DNA of 64,000 nucleotides from Apricaphanius iberus (Eukaryota; Chordata; Actinopteri; Cyprinodontiformes; Aphaniidae). Where the stretch lies: positions 60,001 through 124,000 of the forward strand of contig JAPXFQ010002390.1 of the NCBI GenBank assembly GCA_028564705.1. The letters run 5' to 3'. Shown here one piece after another: positions 42,101-55,800 of the stretch (position 1 is the stretch's first letter; each line of letters starts with the position of its first letter). The position numbers and the translations under genes were made by a program. Under the pieces are notes generated by a model. That model was given only the letters and a program-made list of their open reading frames with translations, did not search any database and was not told the DNA's origin.

Positions 42101-45100
42101 AGGGAACACGGGGAGAACATGCAAACTCCACACAGAAAGGCCCTTTTGCCAACCCCACCCAAGGTGTGGGTGCTGATGATGTGGAGGAACACACACACCC
42201 TCAGCGTCCCCGGCAGGAATCGAACCCAGGACCTTCTAGCTGTGATGCTCCTCCGCTTCACATCTTCTAACAACTTTGTTCTCTCATGTGACAAAGCAGT
42301 CGACGCTACTATACTACACATTAACACACATATGTACACACGGGTTGATGTCAGACACATTCCTGATTTAATAAAGTCAGTCTTCCAACAATCTTTTCCT
42401 TTAATGGACCAAAGCTACTTTGGCACATGCAGACCAGAGTTCTTCTTTTAGTGGGACTGAGAAAGGAGAAATGAACAATGTGACTCCTCTCCATTAATGC
42501 AGAGCAGTGCTGCCCATCTGTCTACTGTACAGCACAACATTATGCTGACATTTGAAAACTCACCACTTCATTAGGAAATGCTGCATAACTAAGAGATAGA
42601 GGCTGTTTTTTTCAGAGCAAACGGCGGTTTGAGCGCGACTGCAAGGAGGCGGAGCGAGCTCAGCACATCTCAGACAGGATAGACCTGGACAACAAGGCGG
42701 ACGGAGAAAAGGTGCTAAACACTGACTGCAGATCACCTGAACGCAACGTTCAGCCAGCAAGACAAGCTGAGTTAGAAAGCACAACTAGTTCAACCAGACG
42801 TAAATGTTACTCAGCTGTTAGTCTGCTGCCCACTTGTTTCACACCAATGAAGCACTTTAATCTGGTGTTCTGACCTCTGTCTCTGTACTTCCTCCTCAGC
42901 GCTGCTCTCTGAAGGTAACTATAAACTTCCTTCTTCCTGTTTCTAGAATCAAATCAAACATGTTGTTAAAGCAGACACCGTCTGTTTGGCTTCAGGCTCG
43001 TCAAACGGCTCAGCAGAAACAACAAGCTGCTGAAGAGTCCAGGAAAGAATATGTGACAAGCCTGAACCAGTTCAACCAGGACCAGCACCAGCACTACCAC
43101 ACACTTGTTCCCGTTATTTACCAGGTAAACCCACCTGTCTCTGACCACCATCAGATTTCATCTAAAGTGGAACATTGGTAAAGCATTAGAAAAGAATGCT
43201 TTGGGTTTTTGAGGTATGCAAATACTACTGCTTATGGCGACCAATGAGATTAATAAATTACAGAAAAAATATTTTAAACAGGGCACCACCTGATATGTCG
43301 GAACTATATTAATAGACAAATATTTCAGTCTATCTGAAAGGTGAGTTCTTTGCAGTGTATTAACTATAAACACTAATTAATCACGGAGACCGATCTCAAG
43401 TTTAGTCTATTTTTTTCACCAAATTACTCACACAAACAGTAAATCCAGTCTAGACTATGTGCTACTATGCTAATTGGTAATGCTAAACAACAAACATGGA
43501 GGACGACAGTAAACAACGTCACCGGAAGGTCGACCTCGTGTGCCTACGTCGTAAGCGAGGGGCAGAGATTTGTAGCTCTTCTCCCTTAGGTGTAAAGTCC
43601 AGGTAGGCGCGCTCGACCACAACTAGTTAGCTTTACAACTAAGCAAAGAGCTCATCCAATAGCTGGGGAATCAACTCAGCAACAAACAAAACCAACACAC
43701 TGCTCTTGCTTACAAATCAAGAGAAAACAGAGTAACTTTGACACAAACAGGCAGCTTTGGCAAAACCAAACACCTTATTATCTAGATAAAGAACTAGGCT
43801 CCAACCCAGATTAAAGAAACAATAAGAAGTTCCTACTTGAGTCCGCGGTCAGAGGCTGGGCTTTGAAGAAATGTTATCCTTGGAGGAGGGAAAGGATTTA
43901 ATCTGTTCACCTGAGTTGCACAGGAGGTGCGAACAAGACGCTGACGACCGATCAGCGCTTGTAGAGTACAACGCTGCAAACAGCTGTGATCCGCTTCGGC
44001 CCGGGCGTTTGGATGAAATCCGACGTTCCAGCTGCTTAGATCCAGAGGGGTAAATAGAGAGAAAGCTCGTGAACATGTTCTCAGCTGACAAGAATAGGTC
44101 CTCCCTCAACCAGGAATGGCGTTGGAAAAGGAGCGATACGATGTCACGCTCGCAAATTCATAGTTACGGCGCATTGCTGCGTCATTCTTCAAGGTAGCCA
44201 ATAAGCTCTTCTCGGGGTGACCAGGTAGCAGCTGGTGGTGCAGTGAGCTTTGAGAAGATGGCGGCTGGCCCAGTGCAAGGGATGCTGGGAGACTGAGTGC
44301 ATTTGATGTTAACTGGTTGACCCAACAGGGGTGTGTCCATGAGGGGTCGTTATAAAACAAATACTTGAATTTTAGAGTATTTATTTATTTGAAAAAATAA
44401 AAGCCCAGAGCAATAATGTAAGTTAAGAAATTAAACCGTCCCTCCACTTTTTAGAAAAAACCTTTTGTGAAAAAAGTTGCCATGTTTTTATTTGTGATTG
44501 TATTTTATATTACAATGTCGCATAAACCTTAGCAAAATAAAATCACTTGGTGAAAACAGTAAAATGTGAAAAGCTCAGATTGGGTCCCCACTAGAAGAAC
44601 ATCTCTGCTTTTATTTTGGTGCTACAGTCCCACCCTGGGCCCCTTTTAGCCCCTCTTTATTAACCTCCTGGATACGCCCCTGCTCTGCAGTACTGAACAT
44701 TGAGCAATAATCACTTAGTAGTTATTCTATAAACTCACAGAAGTCTCTGTGTGAGAGTGAGAAAGGATATTTTTCTTAGTGTTATTGCAGCACAACCTTG
44801 AGTCTGTTGATTTTGACGCTGTAACGTTGGTTTCTGCCGGACCAAAAGCAGTTAAAACACGACCAGCCTTGATCCTCTGCTGAAGTTACCGTCCAGCAGG
44901 CAAAATAAAAGGAAACTAGAGTTGAGAAGGGTTTAAACAGTTTTTAATCCTAAATAACTTGTATGATTTAAAAAGTAAAGACTTCACATAAAGACTTGTG
45001 AAAACTTGCAGCTCGCTGCTGCGCCGTGCGTCATTAATTACAGCTGATTTCCTTATAGACATACGAATCACGTAGGTGACCTATTTTGGATTCAGCACGG

Positions 45101-48100
45101 GGAATTTCGCTAACATGATGGATTTTCATGTCCAGAATGAAGAAACGTAACATGTATTTAAAATGTAACATGCTTTATTCTCGATACCTATCACATAAGA
45201 AACAGGGAGTGTACATTATATGCGACACCGTCAGATATCGGGAGAAATTCAGGAGAATGGTGGCTCCGGGAGAAGCACTGAAATTCTGCACTCTCTCAGG
45301 AAAATCGGGAGGGTTGGCAGGTATGGATAGCCCATGATGTGTTGAGGGGATGTGTGTGTGAGAGAGAGACGAAGAGAGAGCAGGGGAAAGAAATGCAGCT
45401 GAACGAATACGCTGCGTGTTTTAAATAGCGTAAAAAAGAAAAATATGTGATGGCCGGTGTTGAATCTGTGGCGCACTGCTGGGAAACACTGCCATCTAAT
45501 CAAAGTTGTTAAAAAGCGTTTCCTCTGGGGCAGTTCATTCTCTGTAAAGTTTCATACATCACTGATACCAATGCTCCAACTAAAGTTAAAGTAGTCTGAG
45601 GTAGAAAGAAGTCTCCCCGAACCAGTGATCCTTTGGTACGTAGTGAAAAAAGGGAGCGTCGACAAACAGAGCAAAAATGTAGGAAAACTCGACTTCAGGT
45701 TCACTATGAGATCTACAAAAACACGCTGAACAAATATCATTTAACTATGAAAGATACTGAAAATATTCTGAAAATTAGAAGGTGAACCTGTAGAGCAGCA
45801 CCAAACTCACCAATGTCACCAAATATGAAAACAATAGAGAAAATGTCTGAATTCAGTAAACTGAACTTATCACACCTTGATCAAATTATTAAGCAATTAA
45901 GCTCCTCCTCTTGCTGCATTGATGTATTACCCACAGCTTTTCTAAAAACAGTTTCATTAAGTCTGATCTGATTCTAATAATTAACACATCCCGCCTGTCA
46001 GGTGTCTTCTGCCAGGCTTTAAAAACTACTGTAGTTATCAAATCACTACTAAAGAAGAACAACGTGGACATTAATACAGAACTACTGACCAATCTCTGAT
46101 CGCACATTCATCAGCATGATTATTGATGAAGCTGTTTCAGGAGTTAAATAGTTTCGTAACAATCTCCAACTGCTTTGACACTTATCAGTCTGGTTTCTGT
46201 GCTCATCACTGAGACTGTCCTAGTCAAAGTTTTCAATGACATTCGCATAAATACAGACTGTGGTAGAACTTCGTTGCTGGTTCTGTTGGACCTCAGTGCA
46301 GCATTTGATAATAAAATCCTACTGGAACGACTGGAGAGCTGGGTCGGACTCTCTGGTACAGGACTGGGCTGGTTTGAGTTTTACGTCAAGAACAGGAAAT
46401 TATTTGTTTCAGTAGGAAATTTCTTATCAGAACAAACAGGGCTCAATCCAGGGGTCCCTTCTGTTCAATATCTACATGCTCCCACTATATACAGATGATA
46501 TTCAGCTGTACATTATAATGTCACCAGGTGACTTTGATCCAATCCAGACACTAAATTAATGCATTGAACAAATCAATATCTGGATGTCCAATAACGTTCT
46601 CCATCTGAACAGAAACAGATTGCAGTAATTATTGTTGGACCTAAAGAGGAACGATCCAGAATCAGCAAATGGCTTCAGTTAATCCAGCTAGAAACTAGCA
46701 ACCAGAACTCTAGTTGTAATAATGGACTCAGACCAGAACCTCCAGGGTCACATAAAGGCAATAACAAGGTCAGCTTTCTATCAGCTGAGGAACATTTCTA
46801 GGATTAAAGGACTGATGACACAAGGAGACCTAGAAAAACTCATCCATGCATTTATGATTACTGTAACAGTATCTTCACAGGTCTACCTAAAAAGTCACCC
46901 AGACAGCTGCAGCAGATCCAGAACGCTGCTCATGTTCTCACTAGAACCAGGAAAGTAGAACCCATCACCCCAGTTCTAAAGTCCTTCCTCTGGCTCCCTG
47001 TAGCTCAGAGAATAGACTTCTAAATACTCCTACTAGTTTATAAATCACTGATGATGTATGATGGAGACCTGCAGTCACCATAGCAACCCAGCGGACCAAT
47101 CAGGTCCTCCGGTTCTAGTTTACTGATCATCCCTAGAACCAGAACCAAACATGGAGAAGCGGCTTTCAGTTTCTATGCTCCTAATATCTGGAACAAACTA
47201 CCTGATGACTGCAGAGCTGCTGAAACACTGAGATGCTTAATATCAAAGATAAAAACTAATCTGGTTAGAGCTGGTTTTGAGTAAACTACTATACAGTAAT
47301 GACTCTGTTATTGATTCTCATGTTTTATGCTAAATTGCAGTTTTTTTGTCTTGTTTCTAAATGCTGTTTTTACTTTTTATGCTTTTCTCATATTTTCTTT
47401 ACCAAATCATGTGAAGCACCTTGAATTACTGCCTGTTTGCTTTCCAGCGTATTCAGGACATGGAGGAGCGGCGGATCGAACGAATTGCTGAGGCAATGCG
47501 TTTGTCTGCTGAATCCGAGCGGAAGGTTCTTCCTTTGGCGAGTCGCTGTCTGGACGCCATGATGGACGCCGCTGAGAGCATCCAGCCCAGGAAGGTAAAT
47601 CTGATGACTAAAACCTGTTGAACACCAGGACCCTCATTTATCAAAAATTCATAGAAACTGTCCTATATTCTATCCCACGAAAGGACATTTAGAATATCCG
47701 TATAAACAGTCAAAGGTCTGATTTATGAAATGTGTGGTGGCCACTCGTACGCACGCTCAGGTCCTCGAACCCGTTCACAGTCATTTTGATAGAGAAACAC
47801 CCTGAATTAACCATATTTGGTAATACCACATCATCTGTCACATCACGTTCTTCCTTAGAATAATGCCGAAGAGGGCAAAACATGTATTCCAGCGACACAG
47901 AGATGGAGGTGAAACATAGGTGGGACAATAAAGTATTCATGATAAACAGACCGTAACAAATGAAAGTTAATATAAATTCATTTCACCACCGATAGTTGTT
48001 GTTGTTGTTCGGTTCTATCAATAAAAAATTAACTCCATCTGGGATGAAAGTAACGGAGGCAGTAAATGTGGACAGTGGAGACGTAAGAAGAAAATGGTTC

Positions 48101-51100
48101 GATATTAAACTAAATACAATAAAACGTCTCTCAGTACACCGCTGGACCAGATCTAAAACAAAAGGTTCTCTGATCATCATATTTGACTCTTTTGTAGCCA
48201 TGAATAATTGGAGACACGGCTTGTGCTAAACGGCTCTTGGGACGTGGAATGTCGCCTCTCTGGTAGGGAAGGAGCCGGAGCTGTTGTGGGAGATTTAGAG
48301 GTTCTGACTGGACATCGTCTGCCTCGCCTCGACCCACGGTTCTGGTTCTGGAACCCTTCTCCTCCAGAGGGGTTGGACTCTCTTCCTCCATGTTCCGTAC
48401 CTCCAATGTCGAGGTGGCTGACTGTAGTTGTGGCCGCAACTACAGGTGGTCAGTGCCTGTCGCAGCGGCAAACCTCGAGCCCACTGGTGGACACCGGCAG
48501 TGAGGGATGCTGTCAAGCTGAAGAAGGAGTCCTATCGGGCCTTTCTGGCCTGTGGGATTCAGGAAGCAGCTGATAGGTACCGGCAGGCCAAGCGGAGTGC
48601 GGCTCAGATGGTCGCTGAGGCAAAAACTTGGGGGTGGGAGGAGTTTGGAGAGACCATGGAGAATGACTTCCACATGGCTTCAAAGCGATTCTGGTCCACC
48701 ATACGGCATCTCAGAGGTGGGGTTGTCTGCCACCAACACTGTTTACAGTGGGGGTGGTGTGCTTTTGACCTCAACATGGGACATCTTGGGGTCGGGGCGT
48801 GGACTACTACAAAGACCTCCTCAATCCCACCAACACGCGTTCCTGTTTGGAAGCAGAGTCTGGGGCCCTTTGATACGGGCTGTTAGGTCCCTGTATGACC
48901 AGTGTCAGCATTTGGTTCGCATTGCCGGCAGTAAGTCGGACTCATTTCCAGTGAGAGTTGGACTCCGCCAAGGTTGCCCTCTGTCACCGATCCTGCTCAT
49001 AACATTTATGGACAGGATTTCTAGGCGCTGCCAAGGTGATGAGGCGATCCGTTTCTGTGACCTCAGGATCGGGTCTCTGCTTTTTGCAGATGATGTGGTC
49101 CTGTTGGCTTCATCTGAACGTGATCTACAGCTTTCGCTGTAGCGGTTCACAGCAGAGCCTGAAGCAACTGGGATGAGGATCAGCACCTCCAAATCAGAGA
49201 CCATGGTGATGAGCTGGAAAAGGGTAGAGTGCCTTCTCCTGGTCGGGGATGAGGTCCTTCCTCAAGTGGAGGAGTTCAGGTATCTGGGGGTCTTGTTCAC
49301 GAATGAGGGAAAAATGGAGCGGGAGATCGATGGACGGATTGGTAAGGCGTCTGCAGTTATGCGGGCGCTGTACCGGTCTGTTGTGGTGAAAAGAGAGCTG
49401 AGCCGAAAGGCGAAGCTCTCGATTTACCGGTCGATCTACGTTCCTACCCTCATCTATGCTCATGAACTCTGGGTGGTGACCGAAAGAACAAGATCACGGA
49501 TACAGGCGGCTGAAATGAGTTTCCTCTTCAGAGTGGCTGGGCTCTCACTTAGAGATAGGGTGAGGAACAGGGGGCTCAGAGTAGAGCTGCTGCTCCTCCA
49601 CATCGAGAGGAGCCAGTTGAGGTGGCTCGGGCATCTGGTCAGGATGGACACCTCCCTGGTGAGGTGTTATGGGTACGTCACACCAGGAGGAGACCCAGGA
49701 CTCGCTGGAGGGAATATGTCTCCTTTCTGGTCTGGGAACGCCTCGGGATTCCTCCCAAAGAGCTAGCCAGGGAAATCTGGGTCTCTCTGCTGAAGCTACT
49801 GCCCCCGTGACCCGACCCCGGATAAAGTTTTAGAAGATGGATGGATGGATTGATTACGCTGCCATCAGTAAGCAAGGAAAAAAGGAGAACCTGCTTCACT
49901 GATAAGCAGGAACATTTAGTTTCACGGTGCAGTTTACAAACCTTATAATTAAAGGTGTGACAACATCCCATTAAGATGAGGCGCTTAGTGTAATGAATAA
50001 ACAAATAAATGGGGGGGGCATCTCCATGCATGATCAACCCCAACATTAAATTATGTATTTCTCTGCATATTTCAAACATTTTCTGAAAGTTTATTGCTAA
50101 TCCGTGCAGAAGTACACAAGTAAAAAATGGATTTTCAATTCAATTCACTATTATTTATACAGCGCCAGTTCACAACCAAAGAGCGACCCCTGCAGGAAGC
50201 TGAGGGCTACTGCAGGGGTTGCACTTTTCACTGTCTGCTTCCTTTCTGGTTCAGACGTCTCCTGCTCGGCTCCATAACCTTTACCAGATCTGTTGTCGTC
50301 CTGAGTCAGATTGTTTCCAGTCTTGTGAGGATTTATTGGACCTGGAAGATTGCTGCTCCTCCTGCTGGAAGCTTTTAAAGCTGCAGCTGTGTGTGCAGAT
50401 CTGTCCTGCTCCGTCCATCATCACTGCATCTGTGTGCGTTTGTGTGCAGGACACCGGTCATGTGGTGGAGGTGTTTAAATCCGGCTTCGACCCTCCTGGT
50501 GACGTAGAGTTTGAAGATTACAGCGCCAGTATGAGGCGGAGCATCTCTGAATCAAGTTACCTTGACAACCGGGCTGAGGGGCGGAGACACAGCAGGAAGT
50601 TGTGGCCATTTTTACGGAAAAACAAGGTGAAGCCCCCGACCTTGGAGTCGCCTGGTTCGCTTATTATTTTGTAAAGCACTTTGACTTGCTATGTTGAAAT
50701 GTATGAAAACCGCATTACCAATAAAGTCTGATTTAGCACATTTCTTACTAAAAACATGTTGTACAGTTAAATTGGTTAAATCTGTTCACCCTTTAGAGCT
50801 GGTTGATTGAGCCCACGGTTAAATCTGTGCTTGTAGATGTGTTTAAGTCTCTCTGTATGTTAAACATTCATGTCTGCATGTAAGAAGAACGGATCAAAAG
50901 CTCATAAAACAGAAACTGCAGCTACATTGTTATGTTTTATGAATACAGTCATCATCTATTAATTATTTTGACCGTTTTTATGGTTCACTCTCTTACTGTT
51001 CAATGAATCAGCTCTATTTGGAATGTGTTATTAACAGAGGCACTGAGGTGCTCTGAAACTGGAGTTAAAGGGAAAGATAGGGGTTTTTAACCTTCACCTT

Positions 51101-52781
51101 ATTTCTAGAATTAATTATGTTCATTTACCCACCCAGACCAGTTTGGAGCCACTTGAAGTCCTTCGAGAGAAGTTAAGATCCATTAGTGATCTGCGTTTAT
51201 TATCTATATAATGGGAGTTAATGGGATAACAGACGTGCAGCCTCTAAAAAAGACATTACCTGCCACAAAACTCCTTCATTTCACCAATGTTTATTTATTA
51301 ATCACTAGCACTATTCCCCTGGGAGTAGGGTGGTGCTGATGGATGATGCTACACCCCCTCCCTGTCAGACACGCACTAATCCTGTAGTCTCTTCTATAGT
51401 TTAACTAAACATTTTTGCAGGGACTGCTCTGTAAACATTGAGAATATAGGCTAACTAATGTATGTGTTACACAGTGGGAAATATTTGTATATTTTTTTTA
51501 TTTATTTTGCGTGTTCTGTGTGAGTGGATTTGGTGTGTGTGAAGCTCCAAGAGAAAAACTGAATTTATCTCAGTGTCAGGAGGAGGAGCAGCAATCAGCT
51601 GCTTTGTTACAGGTGTACAAAACTTGTTAAGCTGCACATAAAAATAGGCAGGACGACACAGACTGAAATCCACGAGCGATTACCGCCAGGCAGATTAGGA
51701 GCGTTTCACCTGCTTTGAGAAGCGAGCGAAGATCGCCACACAACTTGCACTATGCGCTCTATGAGTCAAGGCTGCGCGGATATCGGCGCCTGCCTTTTGT
51801 TTTCCAGCTGTTTTTGCCTGAAGACGTGAGAGCGTCGAAGGAGATCAGCTGTTCACCTGTCAGACATAGTGGAGCTGCTCGGTGGGAAGAACTTATTCTA
51901 AGGCTGTTAGCTGGGCGGAGAACCACCTGGATTACGTATAGAGTAGTCGTCTTATTTACAAGGTAAAGGAATAATGTCCTTTGTTTCAGTTTAAAGCTCT
52001 GAAAAGGTCCAGCACGATCACGAAATCCGCGCTCATAAAAACTTGCGTAGGGACTCCAAATCCAAACACATGCTTTATTAAACTGAGGGTCCATATTCTT
52101 ACACCTCAAAATAATTTCTGCATCTGATCCCTGCCGGGCTCCTTGCAGCCATGAAGGGAAGATTGAATGTTTTTATAATTCTTTTCCTTTCGTCTGTCAA
52201 AATTGCGTTGATTGCACAGAATCTCCTCTCACACTGAAGTGTGTTGCTGCAGCCATCGATGTTTGAAGCTGTTCGATGTTTTACTGTAAACACCATGAAC
52301 TAAAGTCGTTCCTGGGAGTTCAGGGCCACTCAGAGGCGATGCTTTGTTTTCTTCAGGGTGTTTTACTCCAGCTAACACATGATCCCAATAACATCCCAGC
52401 TGTATCTGATCAGGACTTTCTCTCTGTGCTCTACGGGGGTCGGTTAGACAGAACTACTGCAGACATCATCATGGTTCATGGTTACATGTTTCCATTTTAC
52501 ACTGAATGACCAACTGGACTAAGTTCAGCTTCTACAGCCTCCCTTTCTACAACCTGATCAGACTACTGCTGCAAACACGGACGGCATTAAAATTGCTGCT
52601 TATTTTTATTTATGGTTGGATTAAAAGTTTCCTGGCTCAGGTTCAACCGCTGCAGTCCTGCCCCATCTGCCAGCTCCCTCTGAGATGCCTTGCTACAGGA
52701 ACCCAGGTGGGGTCAGGTCCAGGATCCCGAGTCAAGTTCCTAGCTAGTTAACTCTCCTTTTTCTGGAGGTTTAGTTTGCTC

Positions 52782-52815
<34 letters not shown>

Positions 52816-55800
52816 GCTAAAGGAATTTAGTGGGGTATTCTCTTGTTGCTTCCACATGGATGCATCAGCTATTCACCATCTGTCTCTGCTGTTTTAGTGC
52901 ATTTGTTTTCACACATAACACTTCCCGGAGTAGCCTGTAGGTGTCGCCAATGAGCCCATCACTGTAGAACTGTGTGTGCAAGGCATGAGACTGTAGATGA
53001 TGACCGCACCAGGTAGGGGTCACCTTCCTGAACTGACCCCTCTTTGTCTCTGTGCAGTTGCTGCATCTCCTGTCGTCTCCAAGGCAGCCCCCACCACCAC
53101 CCCCAACCTCACCTTCACCTGGAGAAGGGGTCAACTCCTCCCAGTCACCGCCCACCTGTTCCAGAGAACCAATTACACAGCGGCTTAGTGATCTAATGAG
53201 CTCTGGGTCCAGAACCAGGAAGCAGTGTCTCCGAAGCCTAAAAAGAGGGGTAATCTCTCTCTCTCACACACACACTGATGATGAAACTGGTCAGTAATTT
53301 ATGCTCCTGCTGTCCACACTCAGTTCTAACTCTAACGACATTGCAGACCTGCAAGAACATCCCTATAAAAAAACGCCATTTATAGTGTAACATCAGGCTG
53401 TGTTTAACAGCCATCTTCCTGCTCAAAATCAATGTAAGTCTGTCAGGAACCCTGAAAAACGTCTCTTCAAACTGTACATTGACCAGTTGCCTGGACTTTC
53501 CTACTTAAGTGCTTGCTGGGCCCTACGCTGATATAAAGTTCACAATCTTTGGGGTTCCCTCTTGCTCCACCTTATTAACATGCCGGTGGTGTGCCAGAGT
53601 TCTTTCTCAGGACCACCTCCAAGTTTCCAGAGCGCTCTGTGTGTACATTTTACTCCTTGGTCAGCGTTTCAGGATGGGTTGAGTGTCTACAGACCCCTTT
53701 GTCTTTGACGTCGGCTGGTCCATCGAGAACAAGGCCATGGAGGACTACATCACAGAGGCTCTTCAAAAACAGCTCATTAAGCCCTCCACCTGCCAGCCAA
53801 CGTTGGTTTCTTCCACCTTAAAAAAGGCTGCAGCAGTCCATGTCCGCCACGTAAGGACCTACTTAGCAGACTGCTTGAAAATGAGCTGTTTTGCTAAGTG
53901 GAGAAATGTGCCTTACACCAGCGCAAATCAGCAAGAAGGTTTGGCTATGGATCGCAAAATGTTCAAGAAGCAGCCACAGAGCTTGATGGGTTGTGCCACT
54001 GTCCTGTCCTGTCAGATATGGTCAGGTGACCATAAGGATATAAGGATTGGCTTTAAAAGGAAGATACACCCACCTGTCCTCTGACGTAGACTTAGAGTCC
54101 TGTTGTCCCTTGATTGTCTGCCTGTCAGCTTCTCCGGTGCCACAACTGCTGTCTGTCTCACCTCCTTCTCATCCTGCTTGGTCCTTAGTTACACAGATAC
54201 CTTTCCTGGTTCCTCATTTAGCGTTTTGATTGTTACCTCACCAAACTGCATGCTTCCACCTACCTATCAGCAATTCTCTGTTTAGATCTAACTTGCACGC
54301 CACACTTCCACACCTCTAGAATCAGAACATCTGGCATACCTGCTGACTGACTAAAATAATCAGTCATTTTGCCTCTTTCATGCTCTCCTCCGATTGGACA
54401 GCTGTCCCTAAAACTGGTCAGTATGTCACTTGTCAGTAGAATCGAAGTCTTTCAAAGTTCTGATAGGGTTCTTCATGAATGTTTCTGAACTGTTGCAGGG
54501 TTCTAGTCTAGCAGACTGCAGCCACCTTCCTCCTGAGCAGAGACGCAAGAAACTTCTATCCCGAATAAACAACATCAACCAAGAGATACAGAGAGAGCGA
54601 GAGCAAAGGTAACACTATGACACAGTTGTGTTGAAGTCACTTACCCAGAAACGCTGACAGCAGATGGTAACGCAGGGTGCATACAAGTACTTCAGACCAT
54701 CAGTGCTGGTCATGCAGATGGTTCTGCTGGGTGCTACAGACGCAGCTCTTCTGTCTTTCAGAGACGCTCTGCTGAAGTTGAGGGAGGTTTATGAACGAAG
54801 TCCACAGATGGGCGACGCTGGAAGTCTGGAACCTCGGCTGGAGGAAGTGAAGCTCAACCTCCAGAGACTTGAGGAGGAACTAAGGAGGAACCAGGTGGGT
54901 AGCAGTACTCTGAGCTGGGTTTCATACCTGATAGTCTGGTGGACTCGGTTCCATTGGGGACCAAACTCACAATATTTGCTTTTCCCCCTCATTCACACAC
55001 CTCCCCAAACGAAACAAACGTTCTGAGCAAATGAATTAAACAAGCCAAACGGGGCTGGTGTGAATATACTCTGAGTCTGCTGAATGTACGTATGTCTGCT
55101 ACTGTTTTCATAATTCCTGTTCGCATTTACTCCTGTGAGACCACTACTGTACTCTGTTGGTACTCCAGATATATAATGTTAGTACTCAGTGTGTACTCTA
55201 GATACTGTTAGGACTGGTTCTACTGACCCTGGATCTGATAAAGCTGGTTCTTCTTACTCTGGTTCTACTGACCGTGGATCTTCTCTATGTGTAGGTCTGG
55301 CTTTCGGAAGCAGATGGCGGTCTGTCCGATCAGGTGAGCAGGAGGCAGAGTGGAGGTTGTGGGTTGAACTCCCAGGCAACAACACCAGGCAGCAGCAGCT
55401 TGAAGCAGCTGAATAACCGGAGTCCAGCCAGCAGAGAGAGGTGATCAGGACCAACTATGGATTATTTGAGTCTGGGGTCCCTCCATACTGTCCCGATCAG
55501 GCTGACCTTTGCCCTGTCCTTTCAGTCCTGATGGCAGCTACACCGAGGACCAAGGAGCAGAACTTCACTTCAAGTCCCGCAGCTCAGAATTTGATGATGA
55601 CTTTGATGACGAAGAACCCTTACCAAGTATTGGCACCTGCAAGTCTCTGTACCCGTTCCAAGGTACTGTCTTTGTTTGAATGATCCTTTAGTTGTAGAGC
55701 ATTGGTATGATGGCTGATTTGTGACCCACTTCCTGGAACAGTACAGTAATTCAGTCAGACACTGGTATGTAGGAGCAGTAGGGTTAGGGTTACATTTAAT

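Noticed and set aside
49173..49766. 197-codon open frame as a host gene
   Set aside because: Wording is that of the C-terminal part of a fish LINE ORF2, in line with the RT just upstream and a GATGGATGG tail.
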